64,000 nucleotides of DNA from CAZAQV01 sp964487255 (GCA_964487255.1 CAZAQV010000008.1:124001-188000), one strand, 5' to 3'. Shown: positions 8,899 through 17,702, counted from the first letter of the stretch. Numbers and translations: made by a program. The notes: generated by a model from the letters alone, not told the origin.

Positions 8899-9552
8899 AT
8901 GGTGACGGCTGGCAGAATAGGGGCGGTGAGCCGCCCAGCAGTCTTGGTAGTCGATGACAACGATCTCGTGTTGAAGGTTGTGACGCAATTCTTGTCGGCG
9001 CGTGGTGTGTATGTGATGACGACGAGCCAGCCGTCGATCGGCAAGGAGCTGGCAGATGGTGTGGAGAATCTCGTTGCGGTGGTGTTAGACGTTGACATGC
9101 CGGAGATCGACGGCGGTGCGCTCTCCGAAGCACTGCGAGCACATCCCAAGCACGAAAAAGTTCCTATCATTTTTTACTCCGGGCTACGGAAGTTCCGAAC
9201 CGATGCTTTGCTTGAGAAGGTATCTCACTCATCGGTGGTTTCAAAAACCAACGGCGTCGAGGCGCTCTGGAACGAGATCCAACGTGTCGCGCCTCATGTC
9301 ACGAACGAAGTTGAGGAGCCACCGGCCGCGCCACCCTCGAAGCGAAGCGAACCCGCCGACGATTTCGAGCTCGACCAGATTTTCGATGGCCTGATCGACG
9401 CACCGAAAGACCCTTCTTCGCGCGCTACGATTCGACCTCAGAACCCGGGAAGCGATGTTGTTTTTGAAAAACGTGAAGATGAGGACCAAACTGACGACGT
9501 GTACACGCGGGCAACCGTCCGACCGCCTGCCGACGACAAAGAGGGTTCCTAA
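8899..9552 (+). CDS. Response regulator receiver protein with disordered tail
   Basis: 217 aa. Residues about 13-130 form a CheY-like receiver with the acidic pair VVDDND, the phospho-acceptor Asp in LDVDMPEIDG, and the conserved Lys in VVSKTNG. The C-terminal third is acidic, Pro-rich and probably disordered. It contains two near-identical motifs, RATIRP and RATVRP, spaced about 30 residues apart. There is no DNA-binding or enzymatic output domain, so output is probably by protein contact. It is followed 1 bp later by the next gene. Confidence 0.85.
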   Translation: MVTAGRIGAVSRPAVLVVDDNDLVLKVVTQFLSARGVYVMTTSQPSIGKELADGVENLVAVVLDVDMPEIDGGALSEALRAHPKHEKVPIIFYSGLRKFRTDALLEKVSHSSVVSKTNGVEALWNEIQRVAPHVTNEVEEPPAAPPSKRSEPADDFELDQIFDGLIDAPKDPSSRATIRPQNPGSDVVFEKREDEDQTDDVYTRATVRPPADDKEGS

Positions 9553-9553
9553 C

Positions 9554-10072
9554 GTGGTTTCAACATTCCTTCGAGCCTATGTATGGGCGCTGACAGTAGC
9601 GGCATTGCTCATCACGTTGGCGTGTGGCGATGACGACGATGCCCAGCAACCCCCGGTTGTCGGGGAGCCGTCTCTGCCCTCAAACCCGCCCGCTACGACG
9701 GAATCGCGACGAAGCATCATCGCGCCGCCTATGCCCCGCTCACCCCTCGCTCAGCCACTGGCAACCCGAAAGGTTGTCATGCAGGACGCGGGGGTCGAGC
9801 CACGGCGACTCGATGCTCAAGTAAAGGTCGTCGAAAAAGCGGTGACGAAGAAGATCATTGTCAGGGAGAACGCCTCAACGCAGGTGACGCCGCCGCCCCA
9901 GCCCGCGCGAAATGAGGTCGCCGGTCGAGGAAGCAATGCCGACCCTGCGGATGAAGTCGCGGAGGCACTGCAGCCCGGCCAGAAACCAAAGGGCAATACC
10001 GACGCAGTAGAGGAGGTTGCGGGTGAGCAAAGTCCCAACTTCGACCCCCCCGAAGAAATCGCTGGCCAATAG
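9554..10072 (+). CDS. Small low-complexity lipoprotein
   Basis: 172 aa from GTG 9554. This start is chosen because a Shine-Dalgarno-like agaggg lies about 8 bp upstream and a proper signal peptide with lipobox ITLAC follows at once. The mature part is Pro/Ala/Glu-rich with imperfect repeats (DEVAEAL, DAVEEVAGEQ, EEIAGQ) and looks disordered. It may be a surface or periplasm-spanning linker. It is tightly packed between the receiver gene and the KTSC gene. Confidence 0.6.
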   Translation: MVSTFLRAYVWALTVAALLITLACGDDDDAQQPPVVGEPSLPSNPPATTESRRSIIAPPMPRSPLAQPLATRKVVMQDAGVEPRRLDAQVKVVEKAVTKKIIVRENASTQVTPPPQPARNEVAGRGSNADPADEVAEALQPGQKPKGNTDAVEEVAGEQSPNFDPPEEIAGQ

Positions 10073-10077
10073 ACTTC

Positions 10078-11013
10078 GTGCGAACTGCGGTCGACCGGAT
10101 TGTTGAGGTTCGAGACAGGGTCGGACTGTCGCCCGAGCGTCTAATGTTTGTCGGGGATGCTGTGTTGCCGCTCCTCATGGACCGTGCGCCATCGTTGTCG
10201 GCGGGGGCGCTCCGGGTCGAGTTCGTCGTTTCAGAGGTTCTTGATGAGCGCGACTACGAATCGCTCCTGTCCCATCTGCGCGCGTGCGATTTTTCTCAGA
10301 GCAGCGAAATCCCTACCCGGTGGTCGGATGCACAGACGGGCTTTGAGCTCTTTGTGACTCCCTACGATCGATCGGGCAACTTCTGCAGCTGGCACCGGGC
10401 GGCCTTTGAAGAGCGCGTATTTCTGCTTGATGATGTTCCTCTCGTATCGGCACCGTATTTCCTCGCTATCGGTCTTGACCAAGAGGGCTCGCTAAGCTCG
10501 CTTCTACAGCTCATCGAAGGTCGCTCAGATATCGTTGAGTTGCTTCGCGATGCGCGGGAACCGCTGCGTGCGTTTGTGGGTGCCAAGTTGCGGACGCTTA
10601 CGTACGACCCCGCTTCTCTAAACATCGCGCTTTCGCGAGCGTTCGCCAGTTTCCCTGACAACGAAGCACGAGCGATTCGAGTCCGCGAGCAAATTGGCGC
10701 CATCATACGTTTGACGGAAGAGTGCGACCCTGCCTTGCTACTGGGCGCGCTCTTGTCGAGCTCAACTCCACCCGCCGCGCGGCCATCCATTCCGAGCGGC
10801 GCAAAAGTTTTTGCACGATCGAAAAGCGTGCGTTTTGCCCACTACGATCGAGAGCGTTCAGTGATGACGATTGGTTTTGTTGAGGGGCGTGTTTACCGGT
10901 ATTTCGCCGTGCCCCAAAAAGTCTTTGACGCGCTTTGTGACGCCGAACGACCTGGGCGTTATATCAACGAAGCGATTCGTGACCGATTCCCCTATGAGCA
11001 GGTTGGTTCTTAA
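10078..11013 (+). CDS. KTSC-domain protein with uncharacterised N-terminal domain
   Basis: 311 aa from GTG 10078, 5 bp after the previous stop. The last 65 residues match the KTSC pattern (RSKSVRFAHYDRE, a Tyr-rich strand, VPQKVFDAL, then GRYINEAIRDRFPYE), a small domain often fused to nucleic-acid or nucleotide enzymes. The first 130 residues (FVGDAVLPLLMDRA, WSDAQTGFELFVTPYD) faintly recall minimal nucleotidyltransferase-like proteins. I cannot identify catalytic Asp residues with confidence. Confidence 0.6.
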   Translation: MRTAVDRIVEVRDRVGLSPERLMFVGDAVLPLLMDRAPSLSAGALRVEFVVSEVLDERDYESLLSHLRACDFSQSSEIPTRWSDAQTGFELFVTPYDRSGNFCSWHRAAFEERVFLLDDVPLVSAPYFLAIGLDQEGSLSSLLQLIEGRSDIVELLRDAREPLRAFVGAKLRTLTYDPASLNIALSRAFASFPDNEARAIRVREQIGAIIRLTEECDPALLLGALLSSSTPPAARPSIPSGAKVFARSKSVRFAHYDRERSVMTIGFVEGRVYRYFAVPQKVFDALCDAERPGRYINEAIRDRFPYEQVGS

Positions 11014-11100
11014 GCGAACGGGGTGCTAAGCGATGGTCCCGCGCAATATGGGCGCACGTGCGGGGAGCGCTGTGGTGGCGCTCCCCGAGCGGCGCTGTAC

Positions 11101-11264
11101 CTAGACCGAGGTCAGCTAAAACTGACCGAGCCTGACCGCCCAGCGAGCCGGATGCATTCGTCGCTCAAGCTCGAATGTGCGTTGCACGTCCTTCGCTTTC
11201 GCTTCTCCGCCTCCAACCCGCTGAACGCCCATCCTTCGATCATTCCTAGATGACCTCGGTCTAG
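11101..11264 (+). repeat. CTAG-bounded palindromic element E3, third type
   Basis: 164 bp between convergent genes. Ends ctagaccgaggtca pair perfectly over 14 bp and imperfectly to 30 bp (24 of 30 identical). The core (11165-11202) matches E1 at 34 of 38 positions at the same 64-bp offset. The right-hand CTAG contains the TAG stop of the minus-strand gene that ends at 11261. Confidence 0.85.
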
Positions 11265-11710
11265 AGCTGCTGTTGCAGCTGACTTAAGGTGTCGTGCGTG
11301 CGCTGTTGTTGCGGCAAGATTCGGTTTGTGACATATGCGCGAATCGTCGGATCGAGGTCGCTTAGGTCCTTGCGATAGTCTTTCAAACCATGGTCCTCCC
11401 CTTCCTCCAGTGCGGACACCGCAGCTTTCTCACCGAAGACTTTAGCCGTACCTTCCACCGCTTTTGCGAAGGTTCCCCAAATGCCCGAACTAGTCGATGG
11501 TGTACCGCCCAGCTGGCGGATGTACTCGCTGAGCTCGCTTGCGCGTTGCTGGTGGGAAGCTTGGCACTTGCGAAGGATTTGCTGTACTTGCGAGCTGGAG
11601 TCGGTCTTTTCGATGGCTTGTTGGTACGTCTCTACGGCAGAAAGTTCACCGCGGAGGAACGAGTTGAGTTGTGAAACATTGGCTTTGGTAAAGTTGTAGT
11701 TTTCCTGCAT
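11261..11710 (-). CDS. DUF2383-type ferritin-like helical protein
   Basis: 149 aa and fully helical. It has the pattern of DUF2383/PA2169-type four-helix proteins: LNSFLRGELSAVETYQQAIE in the first helix, HQQRASELSEYIRQLGG in the second, and EEGEDHGLKDYRKDL later. The acidic and His residues are placed as in ferritin-like bundles, though metal binding is unproven. It is cytoplasmic, with no signal peptide. It is often stress-associated in other bacteria. Its stop codon lies inside the terminal CTAG of repeat E3. Confidence 0.8.
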   Translation of the reverse strand: MQENYNFTKANVSQLNSFLRGELSAVETYQQAIEKTDSSSQVQQILRKCQASHQQRASELSEYIRQLGGTPSTSSGIWGTFAKAVEGTAKVFGEKAAVSALEEGEDHGLKDYRKDLSDLDPTIRAYVTNRILPQQQRTHDTLSQLQQQL

Positions 11711-11930
11711 CTTAGCTCCTTATTCTTGTTGTTTGAGGGACCCCAAGGTGGAGCAAGTCTCGGACCACCCCGCGAAGCGCGTGTGCACCGGCATATGTGG
11801 GCCCTTCTTTCAAGTATGGTTGCTTCGAGCTCGGGACAAAAAACCTCAGCGAGGCATATTGCATCGCTTGATGAGCCGGACGTTGTTGTGACTCTTCGTA
11901 AAATGAAAGGAGCGTGGTAAGACGTTTCGA

Positions 11931-12791
11931 ATGGAAAAGTCGATCTGTAATGCACTGTTATTGTGTGTGATGGCATGCGGTGGTTCCGCCGACGTATCGT
12001 CCGACAATCAGGAGGCTGGTAGCGGTAACTCCTCTGGTGGTGAGGACGGCAATACGTTTCAGCTCAGCGACTCGCGTCCGAGCGCGCAAGACGACCACCC
12101 TTCGAACATTGTCCCGACCACGACCGAGGCTGCTGTGAAGTTCGTCGTCGTTGACAAAGACAAAGGTCCAGTTGAGGGAATCGTGATAGCGCTGACCGCG
12201 CCCGATGGGCGTAAGCTTTACACCGACGAGACCGATGAGACTGGCTACACAGAGATACTTGTGCCCGTCGGTGTGAAGTACGAGCTCGTCTACCTCAGTC
12301 TTGGTCGCGACGATATCGCTGCGCAGGTCGATGTTCCGAACGAGCCCAAGCTCAACCTAAGCCTCACCTTGAGATACAAGCGTTGGGTTCCGGAGGTGCA
12401 GCCGAAGGCGACTCCCTTGACGCGAAAACCCACCAACCCACCCCCTCCGGAGGCGACTCGTTTCGTAATCGACGGCGTCGAGTTCGATACCGGTAAGGCG
12501 ACGCTGCGTCCCGAATCAAAAGCCAAGCTGGCTCGCGTCGTCGAGTACATGACTCACAAAAAGAGCGCTCGTATCGAGATTTCAGGTCACACCGACAACG
12601 TCGGCAAACCCAAGGCGAACCTCGCTTTATCGCAGAAGCGGGCAGAGTCAGTGCGCGACTATTTGGTGGCTGAGGGTATCGAAGAGAGTCGCATTGAGGC
12701 GGTCGGCTATGGCGACACAATGCCGCTCGCCCCCAACGACAGCGATGAAGGACGTCAGCGAAACCGACGCATAGAGGCCACAGAGCTATGA
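11931..12791 (+). CDS. OmpA-family lipoprotein
   Basis: 286 aa. The signal peptide carries a lipobox CVMAC followed by Gly/Ser. Residues about 60-150 form an Ig/carboxypeptidase-regulatory-like beta domain (VDKDKGPVEGIVIALT). Residues about 180-285 are a canonical OmpA C-terminal domain: IDGVEFDTGKATL, GHTDNVGKPKANLALS, QKRAESVRDYL and RQRNRRIEA. It would tether the outer membrane to peptidoglycan through diaminopimelate. The 3' end overlaps the convergent membrane-protein gene by 6 bp. Confidence 0.9.
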   Translation: MEKSICNALLLCVMACGGSADVSSDNQEAGSGNSSGGEDGNTFQLSDSRPSAQDDHPSNIVPTTTEAAVKFVVVDKDKGPVEGIVIALTAPDGRKLYTDETDETGYTEILVPVGVKYELVYLSLGRDDIAAQVDVPNEPKLNLSLTLRYKRWVPEVQPKATPLTRKPTNPPPPEATRFVIDGVEFDTGKATLRPESKAKLARVVEYMTHKKSARIEISGHTDNVGKPKANLALSQKRAESVRDYLVAEGIEESRIEAVGYGDTMPLAPNDSDEGRQRNRRIEATEL

Positions 12792-13694
12792 AGTGCTTCG
12801 TGAGCGCGCGAAGACCCACGCCGTAAAAAGTAGCCCAACGCCCAACGCAAGCTCACGCGCTTCGCTTAAGCGCCACGGATAGGGCCCGCCCCACAGTGCG
12901 TAGAACCGGGATCGCTCATCAAGGAAGGGGGCAACGAAGCCGAGTGGAATTAACGACGCCGGGGCTACGGGCAAACGGAGGTGGCGAAACACAGTACGGA
13001 AGTCCCAGAACAACCGCATACAAATCGGAATGAGTGCCAGCCAAGCAAACGTTGCAAGCATGATGATCTGATGCGACCAGTATCCTCCGATGTTGTGGAA
13101 GTTTGTTTCATTCTGCGTGTTGAGTTCGGACAAAGCCTCGGGTGTGTCCCACCCAAACCAATGCTGTCCCCAACTTATCTCCTCCATGCACAATAGAAAT
13201 GCCCCTGCACTGAACAGCAGAGCCGGCCATCGGCGCACTGCGGTGCGAGCGGCGAGTGCGAACAATACAGACGATGCCAAGAATGCTAGCGCGGACAGGC
13301 TTTCCCAAACGCCGCTCTCTTCACAGATGAGCTTGAATGTCTGAGGATCCGGACTGGAGGCAGCCCAGCTTGCAGTGACGACTGCTGCGATGACCAAGAG
13401 CGCTGAGCAGAGCAGAACTACGATGTGCAGCGAGCTGCTGGTGGCCTGAGGAAGAGGTGGGGCGGGAACCTGCTCTAGCCATCGTCTCCAGCGGTGGGCA
13501 GCAAAACTAAGTGCGAAGAACAACAGCCCGGTAGCCAGGCAGACCCATCGAAGCACCCTGGCTTCTCCGAGCGTTGTCGGGTGTAGGACGCCATCCTCGC
13601 TCATCGAGGACAGCAGCTCGTACGGAACATCAAATGCACCGGTGAGGCTTAAGCCTAGCCCGAGCGCAACCGCAGACAAACGGGTGAAGAGCAT
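12786..13694 (-). CDS. Hypothetical polytopic membrane protein
   Basis: 302 aa with about seven hydrophobic segments. A conserved-looking polar signature, CMEEISWGQHWFGWDTPEAL followed by LNTQNETNFHNIGG, sits between membrane segments. Similar EEISWGQ / NxQxExxxHN signatures recur in uncharacterised integral membrane proteins, and they suggest a lumenal active or binding site. Function unknown. Convergent with the OmpA-like gene. Confidence 0.7.
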   Translation of the reverse strand: MLFTRLSAVALGLGLSLTGAFDVPYELLSSMSEDGVLHPTTLGEARVLRWVCLATGLLFFALSFAAHRWRRWLEQVPAPPLPQATSSSLHIVVLLCSALLVIAAVVTASWAASSPDPQTFKLICEESGVWESLSALAFLASSVLFALAARTAVRRWPALLFSAGAFLLCMEEISWGQHWFGWDTPEALSELNTQNETNFHNIGGYWSHQIIMLATFAWLALIPICMRLFWDFRTVFRHLRLPVAPASLIPLGFVAPFLDERSRFYALWGGPYPWRLSEARELALGVGLLFTAWVFARSRSTS

Positions 13695-13801
13695 TCGATG
13701 CAGATCTAGAGGATGCGAATCCCGGGCCCATTTGTCCAGAATTGGTCGTGCCTCAAAGTGTGCGCATGGTCGCGGACGTGGTAGTTGTTGGAACAGGAAC
13801 G

Positions 13802-14485
13802 ATGTCGCAGTCTGAGTCAGAGCGCGTTGAGGGGTTGCTACGCGTGAGCGAGGGCGTTCAGTGGCAGCTCGCCGCCATGCTCGTGCAGCTTCGCTGGTTA
13901 GACCCTGGGGTTATCGAACTTCCTGAAGATACGTTTTCTCTACCGCTTGCGCAGGTCAAGGCTCTCGAGGGTGGACTTCGGACGCGGTTTCCCGATGACG
14001 TACTTGCCGTGTTCGCCGTCGACGGTAACCACGCGCGAAATCTCTGGCGGATGCATCTATCCGCGATCCAAAAGCACTGCGAAGACGCGTGGGAGAAAGG
14101 CCTGCCAAAGTCTTATGTGGCGATCGGAGAGCGCGATGGGCAATACGCGTGTATCGATCGTGACCCGCCTACGCGCCTGGATCCTTGGATTCGTCTCTAC
14201 ACGGGCGGCACCGAAGTAGCTCGCGGAAGACGGCTGGCGCCGTGGCTCGAGATGATCGCCGAAGAGATGCTCGATGACGTAGAGATGCCCGATATTGGTT
14301 TCGACCTTCAACTGACGGTTCGGTTGGTTTCGGAAGTCACGAATGAGCGCATGGTGACGCATCCAAAATTTGGCGTGGGGCGCGTGGTTCGCACCGAGGG
14401 CGAAGGTGAACAACAGAAGCTCACGATCGACTTCGAGGACGTTGGGACGAAGTCCATCCTTGCGCGCTTCGTAAGCGACGCCTAG
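13802..14485 (+). CDS. Hypothetical protein with C-terminal SH3/Tudor-like domain
   Basis: 227 aa from ATG 13802, preceded by AGGA about 4-7 bp upstream. The frame opens earlier, at 13742. The centre (YVAIGERDGQYACIDRD, then WLEMIAEEML) resembles SMI1/KNR4 (SUKH)-like proteins. The C-terminus (VTHPKFGVGRVVRTEGE, LTIDFEDVGTKSILARFV) has the HxxFGxGxV pattern of small SH3/Tudor-like domains. SUKH proteins can be immunity factors, but no toxin gene is adjacent. The assignment is tentative. Confidence 0.5.
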   Translation: MSQSESERVEGLLRVSEGVQWQLAAMLVQLRWLDPGVIELPEDTFSLPLAQVKALEGGLRTRFPDDVLAVFAVDGNHARNLWRMHLSAIQKHCEDAWEKGLPKSYVAIGERDGQYACIDRDPPTRLDPWIRLYTGGTEVARGRRLAPWLEMIAEEMLDDVEMPDIGFDLQLTVRLVSEVTNERMVTHPKFGVGRVVRTEGEGEQQKLTIDFEDVGTKSILARFVSDA

Positions 14486-14500
14486 TGCGTCGGCTGAAGC
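14466..14500. terminator. Two-tier hairpin over a stop codon
   Basis: cgacgc (14476-14481) pairs with gcgtcg (14487-14492) around a ctagt loop that contains the TAG stop. Outer arms gcttc (14466-14470) and gaagc (14496-14500) extend it. It lies between convergent genes, so it is a plausible bidirectional terminator. Confidence 0.4.
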
Positions 14501-14527
14501 TGAAAACAGGCCAACCCGGCCGCGAAG

Positions 14528-15679
14528 TCAGGTCAGAAGTTTCCATGCCGCAAGAATAAAGGCCCCCGTGAGTACGAGTGCGCTCAGTTTCCCGAGCTTC
14601 TCCACCCAAGGCTTGGGTTCCAGCGGTACGCGCCGTCCAGGAGATACAATCGCGATGCCCATGATGAGCCCCGCAAGTGCACCCCCTGCGTGGGCTGGGT
14701 TGTCGATATACTTTGCCGCGAAAATACCCGCTGCTGCGATGAGCACTAGCGCCTTCACCATGATCCAGGTCATCGGAACGGGAAGCGCGGCCTTTCGCCG
14801 ATGCCCGAACACGACCATAAACCCGATCAGACCCAAGATACCCCCCGAGGCACCCACCGACGGAATCTCGGGCAGTAGCAGAACGCTCGCGGCACTGCCA
14901 ATGATCATGGACACCACGAAAACACTCTGTAACGTGTACCGGTCGGCGAACGCTTCAACGGCTGCTCCCAAGTTGGCAAGTGCCAACGTATTGAACACAA
15001 GGTGAAGCACACCTCCATGCAGCAGTGGACCTGTCAGCGCCCGCCACGGCTCTTGGTAGAACTGGTCCCCCTTGAGCAGACCTGCAGCTTGCACCGACGA
15101 CCCAGCCTCCCAGCCGGAGAAGAGTTGCAATACGCTCACAGTCATAAGCAGCAGTACGAGTATCCGCGTCGAGTTCGCAGGCCGTGTTGTCATCCACGTG
15201 AGATACCGAACTTGTCTGCGCCGCTTGTGAATATCGTCGGGTTCCAGCTCTTCGCTACGGTTACGAACGGTCCACCACTGGCGCGCGAGTCGCACGATCG
15301 GAATGACACCGAACACGACGAGCAGCACTAGAAACAACTCGCGACCCTTAGAACTCGCAGCGGAAAGGCCGCCCCAGAGTGCGACCGACAGAACAGCCAT
15401 CACCAGCGCGTTCTTTCTCGAGCGACGCGTCGAAAGGCGTGTTGCCTCGCTCAGCGATGGGATGTCGCGCGCCGGCGTCAGGTACGGGGAGTGTGGTGTC
15501 CATACCAAAAACGCCTTCCTCCCAAATTTCGAGCCTCCGACCACTTGGCGGAGTTCTTCGAATTCACAATCTTGCAAGCGGCCTGTTGGCGTCATGTAAC
15601 CCCAGCCGCGTGCCCCGGCGGGTTTCAGCGGAAGTTCGTCCGACTGGTCCCAAGGGGGGCTAAGGTTGCGTTCAGACAT
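14528..15679 (-). CDS. Rhomboid-family intramembrane serine protease
   Basis: 383 aa from ATG 15679; the open frame extends further upstream but runs into the preceding gene. The catalytic dyad is visible: Ser278 in GASGG and His330 in NPAHAGG. The conserved HLVFN (His226, Asn230) and a WR motif in loop 1 (WRALTGPLLHGG) are also present. Residues 1-90 form a cytosolic extension before the first of about seven membrane helices. Rhomboids cleave transmembrane segments of substrates inside the bilayer. The start overlaps the stop of the upstream Cys-rich lipoprotein gene by 8 bp, suggesting translational coupling. Confidence 0.9.
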   Translation of the reverse strand: MSERNLSPPWDQSDELPLKPAGARGWGYMTPTGRLQDCEFEELRQVVGGSKFGRKAFLVWTPHSPYLTPARDIPSLSEATRLSTRRSRKNALVMAVLSVALWGGLSAASSKGRELFLVLLVVFGVIPIVRLARQWWTVRNRSEELEPDDIHKRRRQVRYLTWMTTRPANSTRILVLLLMTVSVLQLFSGWEAGSSVQAAGLLKGDQFYQEPWRALTGPLLHGGVLHLVFNTLALANLGAAVEAFADRYTLQSVFVVSMIIGSAASVLLLPEIPSVGASGGILGLIGFMVVFGHRRKAALPVPMTWIMVKALVLIAAAGIFAAKYIDNPAHAGGALAGLIMGIAIVSPGRRVPLEPKPWVEKLGKLSALVLTGAFILAAWKLLT

Positions 15680-16133
15680 CCCCTTGCCGTGCATCCGGGA
15701 CGGCTGCATCGAGCATTGCATCGGACTGCCCGACGACGGCGTCGACCGTCGCATCAGGAGGGCTGGCGTCGACTTCGCTCGCGTCCGGCCCAGCATCGAA
15801 GCAATCGCCACAGTTCAGAGTTCCGGCGCAACCGTCGGATATCACGCCACAGCGCATCGCGACCTCGCAAGTTGTCGGCGTGCACATGTTCGGGCCGCAG
15901 ACATTCGCCGAGCAGTAGTCGGGCGCAGTGCATCCACCGCACTCTAGGGTGCCTCCGCATCCGTCCGGCATGACCCCGCAGTTTTTCCCCTGTGCCTCAC
16001 AGGTCGTCGGCGTACAGTCGTTAGAAAAGACATCTTCGCGTCCACTGTCGGTGCTCGCGTCCGTCAGTTCGCCGTCGCACGCGCCCACCAAACAGCATGC
16101 GCCTAGTGCGATGGACCACAAGAAAGCTTTCAT
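15672..16133 (-). CDS. Cys-rich, Asp-rich lipoprotein
   Basis: 153 aa. Lipobox LVGAC. Two tandem Cys modules of about 30 residues (CTPTTCEAQGKNCG... and CTPTTCEVAMRCGV...), each ending in CGG/CGDC, are followed by a low-complexity Asp/Ala/Pro tail. This type of protein is characteristic of Myxococcota surface lipoproteins and has no known function. It overlaps the rhomboid start by 8 bp; a lipoprotein and a membrane protease made together may be functionally linked, but this is inference. Confidence 0.75.
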   Translation of the reverse strand: MKAFLWSIALGACCLVGACDGELTDASTDSGREDVFSNDCTPTTCEAQGKNCGVMPDGCGGTLECGGCTAPDYCSANVCGPNMCTPTTCEVAMRCGVISDGCAGTLNCGDCFDAGPDASEVDASPPDATVDAVVGQSDAMLDAAVPDARQGDV

Positions 16134-16205
16134 CTCAACAAACTAGCGTACCAATCGTGCCAACGAATCGCCATCGCTACTTTTGCTCTCGCCGTGCGAC
16201 CTTGG

Positions 16206-17702
16206 CTACGTCGCAAAGAGCCTAGCGTAACGTTCGCGCAAGACGTTCTTCTGCACTTTGCTCATTGCGTTGCGCGGCAATTCCTCGACGAAGCGCCACC
16301 GCTTCGGGTGCTTGAAGCGCGCGAGCTGCTGGTGACAGCGGCGACGCACCTCTTCTTCGACCGCATCTTGGGAATAGCCATCTTCGAGCACCACGACCGC
16401 GACGACGCCCTCGCCAAAGTCGGGGTGCGGTACACCCACGACAGCGGACTCGGCGACGCCTGCAACATCATCGATAAGCAGCTCGATTTCCTTGGGATAG
16501 ATATTGTAACCTCCGGAGATGATGAGGTCACTCGTGCGACCACTCAGACGCACGCGTCCGTCTTCAGCGACATCACCAATGTCGCCGGTAATAAACCAAC
16601 CATCCTCGGTGAATGCCTCGCTTGTTTGAGCAGGTTTGCGCCAATAGCCGGCGAACAGGTGCTCCCCTCTGACCTCGATGATGCCTTTGCGTTCCCTCAC
16701 TTCGTATCCGGGCAAGGCATAGCCGACGGTACCCGGTATTCGTTCTCCCACGTACGGGTTGGATGTGATGATGCCGCATTCGGTCATGCCGTAACGCTCG
16801 CAGATGATGTGCCCGGTGCGTTCGGTGATGGCTGCGTGGAGTTGTTCGGTCATCGGGGCCGAACCCGACGTGAACAGTCGTATGTTGCGGCAAACATCCT
16901 GGTCGAAGGACGACGTCGAGAGCAGGCGCGTGTAGTAAGTTGGTACGCCCATGAACACGCTGGCGTGGGGCAGCTGTGCGATCACAGTTTGCGGATCAAA
17001 GCGATCGAGATAGATGACCTCGTGGCCACCGATCATCGCGACATTGAGCGCGATGAAGAGGCCGTGAACGTGAAAGATGGGTAGGGCGTGGAGCAGTACG
17101 TCGCCTTCACCGAAGGCCCACGCCTTGTAGAGCGCCCTTGCGTTGCTGATCAGGCAGCGATGGCTGAGCATCGCTCCCTTCGAGCGCCCGGTGGTGCCCG
17201 AGGTGTAGAGCATACAAGCGATGTCCTCACCACTGACGACGGCAGGCTCTCGGGCGGGGTGACTGCGATCGATGGCGTCTACGAGCGAACCGTCTGCGTG
17301 TGTGCCGAGCGTCAGTAGGGTCTCAGGTGCACGCGCTAAGACCGAGCTGAGTGCTGCGCGGAGTGCGTCGCCTGCGTCGGGACGACACACGACCAATGTC
17401 GCTTGCGCGTCCTCGACGAAGTATTGAACTTCGGCGGCGGTGTACGCTGTGTTGAGGGGAACGTAGATCACACCCGCGCGAAGACACGCAAGATAGAGGG
17501 CAACAGCGTCGCTCGACTTGTCGACCTGTGCGACCAATCGGCTACCGGGCGCGCAGCCTCGGTCGATGAGCACGTTTGCCAATTGCGCAGCACGCGTCTT
17601 GAGTTCGCCGTAGCGAAGTATGCGACCATCCGATAGACGGAGGCACGTAGCGTCGCTTGGCGCAGCAGCAAACAAACGGGCGTATAGCGAAGCCGATGTC
17701 AC
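16206..17702 (-). CDS. matB: Acyl-CoA synthetase, malonyl-CoA synthetase (MatB)-like
   Basis: 498 aa adenylate-forming enzyme. Motifs in order: P-loop LYTSGTTGRSKG, FHVHGLF, the ERYGMTECGI region, TGDIGDV and LSGRTSDLIISGGYNIYPKE, with the C-terminal catalytic Lys in RNAMSKVQK. The stretch TSNPYVGERIPGTVGYALPG closely follows malonyl-CoA synthetases, which convert malonate, ATP and CoA to malonyl-CoA. Substrate choice is by resemblance only, so another short acid is possible. It stands alone between a lipoprotein and a divergent PAP2-type gene. Confidence 0.82.
   Translation of the reverse strand: MTSASLYARLFAAAPSDATCLRLSDGRILRYGELKTRAAQLANVLIDRGCAPGSRLVAQVDKSSDAVALYLACLRAGVIYVPLNTAYTAAEVQYFVEDAQATLVVCRPDAGDALRAALSSVLARAPETLLTLGTHADGSLVDAIDRSHPAREPAVVSGEDIACMLYTSGTTGRSKGAMLSHRCLISNARALYKAWAFGEGDVLLHALPIFHVHGLFIALNVAMIGGHEVIYLDRFDPQTVIAQLPHASVFMGVPTYYTRLLSTSSFDQDVCRNIRLFTSGSAPMTEQLHAAITERTGHIICERYGMTECGIITSNPYVGERIPGTVGYALPGYEVRERKGIIEVRGEHLFAGYWRKPAQTSEAFTEDGWFITGDIGDVAEDGRVRLSGRTSDLIISGGYNIYPKEIELLIDDVAGVAESAVVGVPHPDFGEGVVAVVVLEDGYSQDAVEEEVRRRCHQQLARFKHPKRWRFVEELPRNAMSKVQKNVLRERYARLFAT

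Noticed and set aside
16194..17084. 296-codon plus-strand open frame
   Set aside because: Antisense to the acyl-CoA synthetase, whose full motif set is present.
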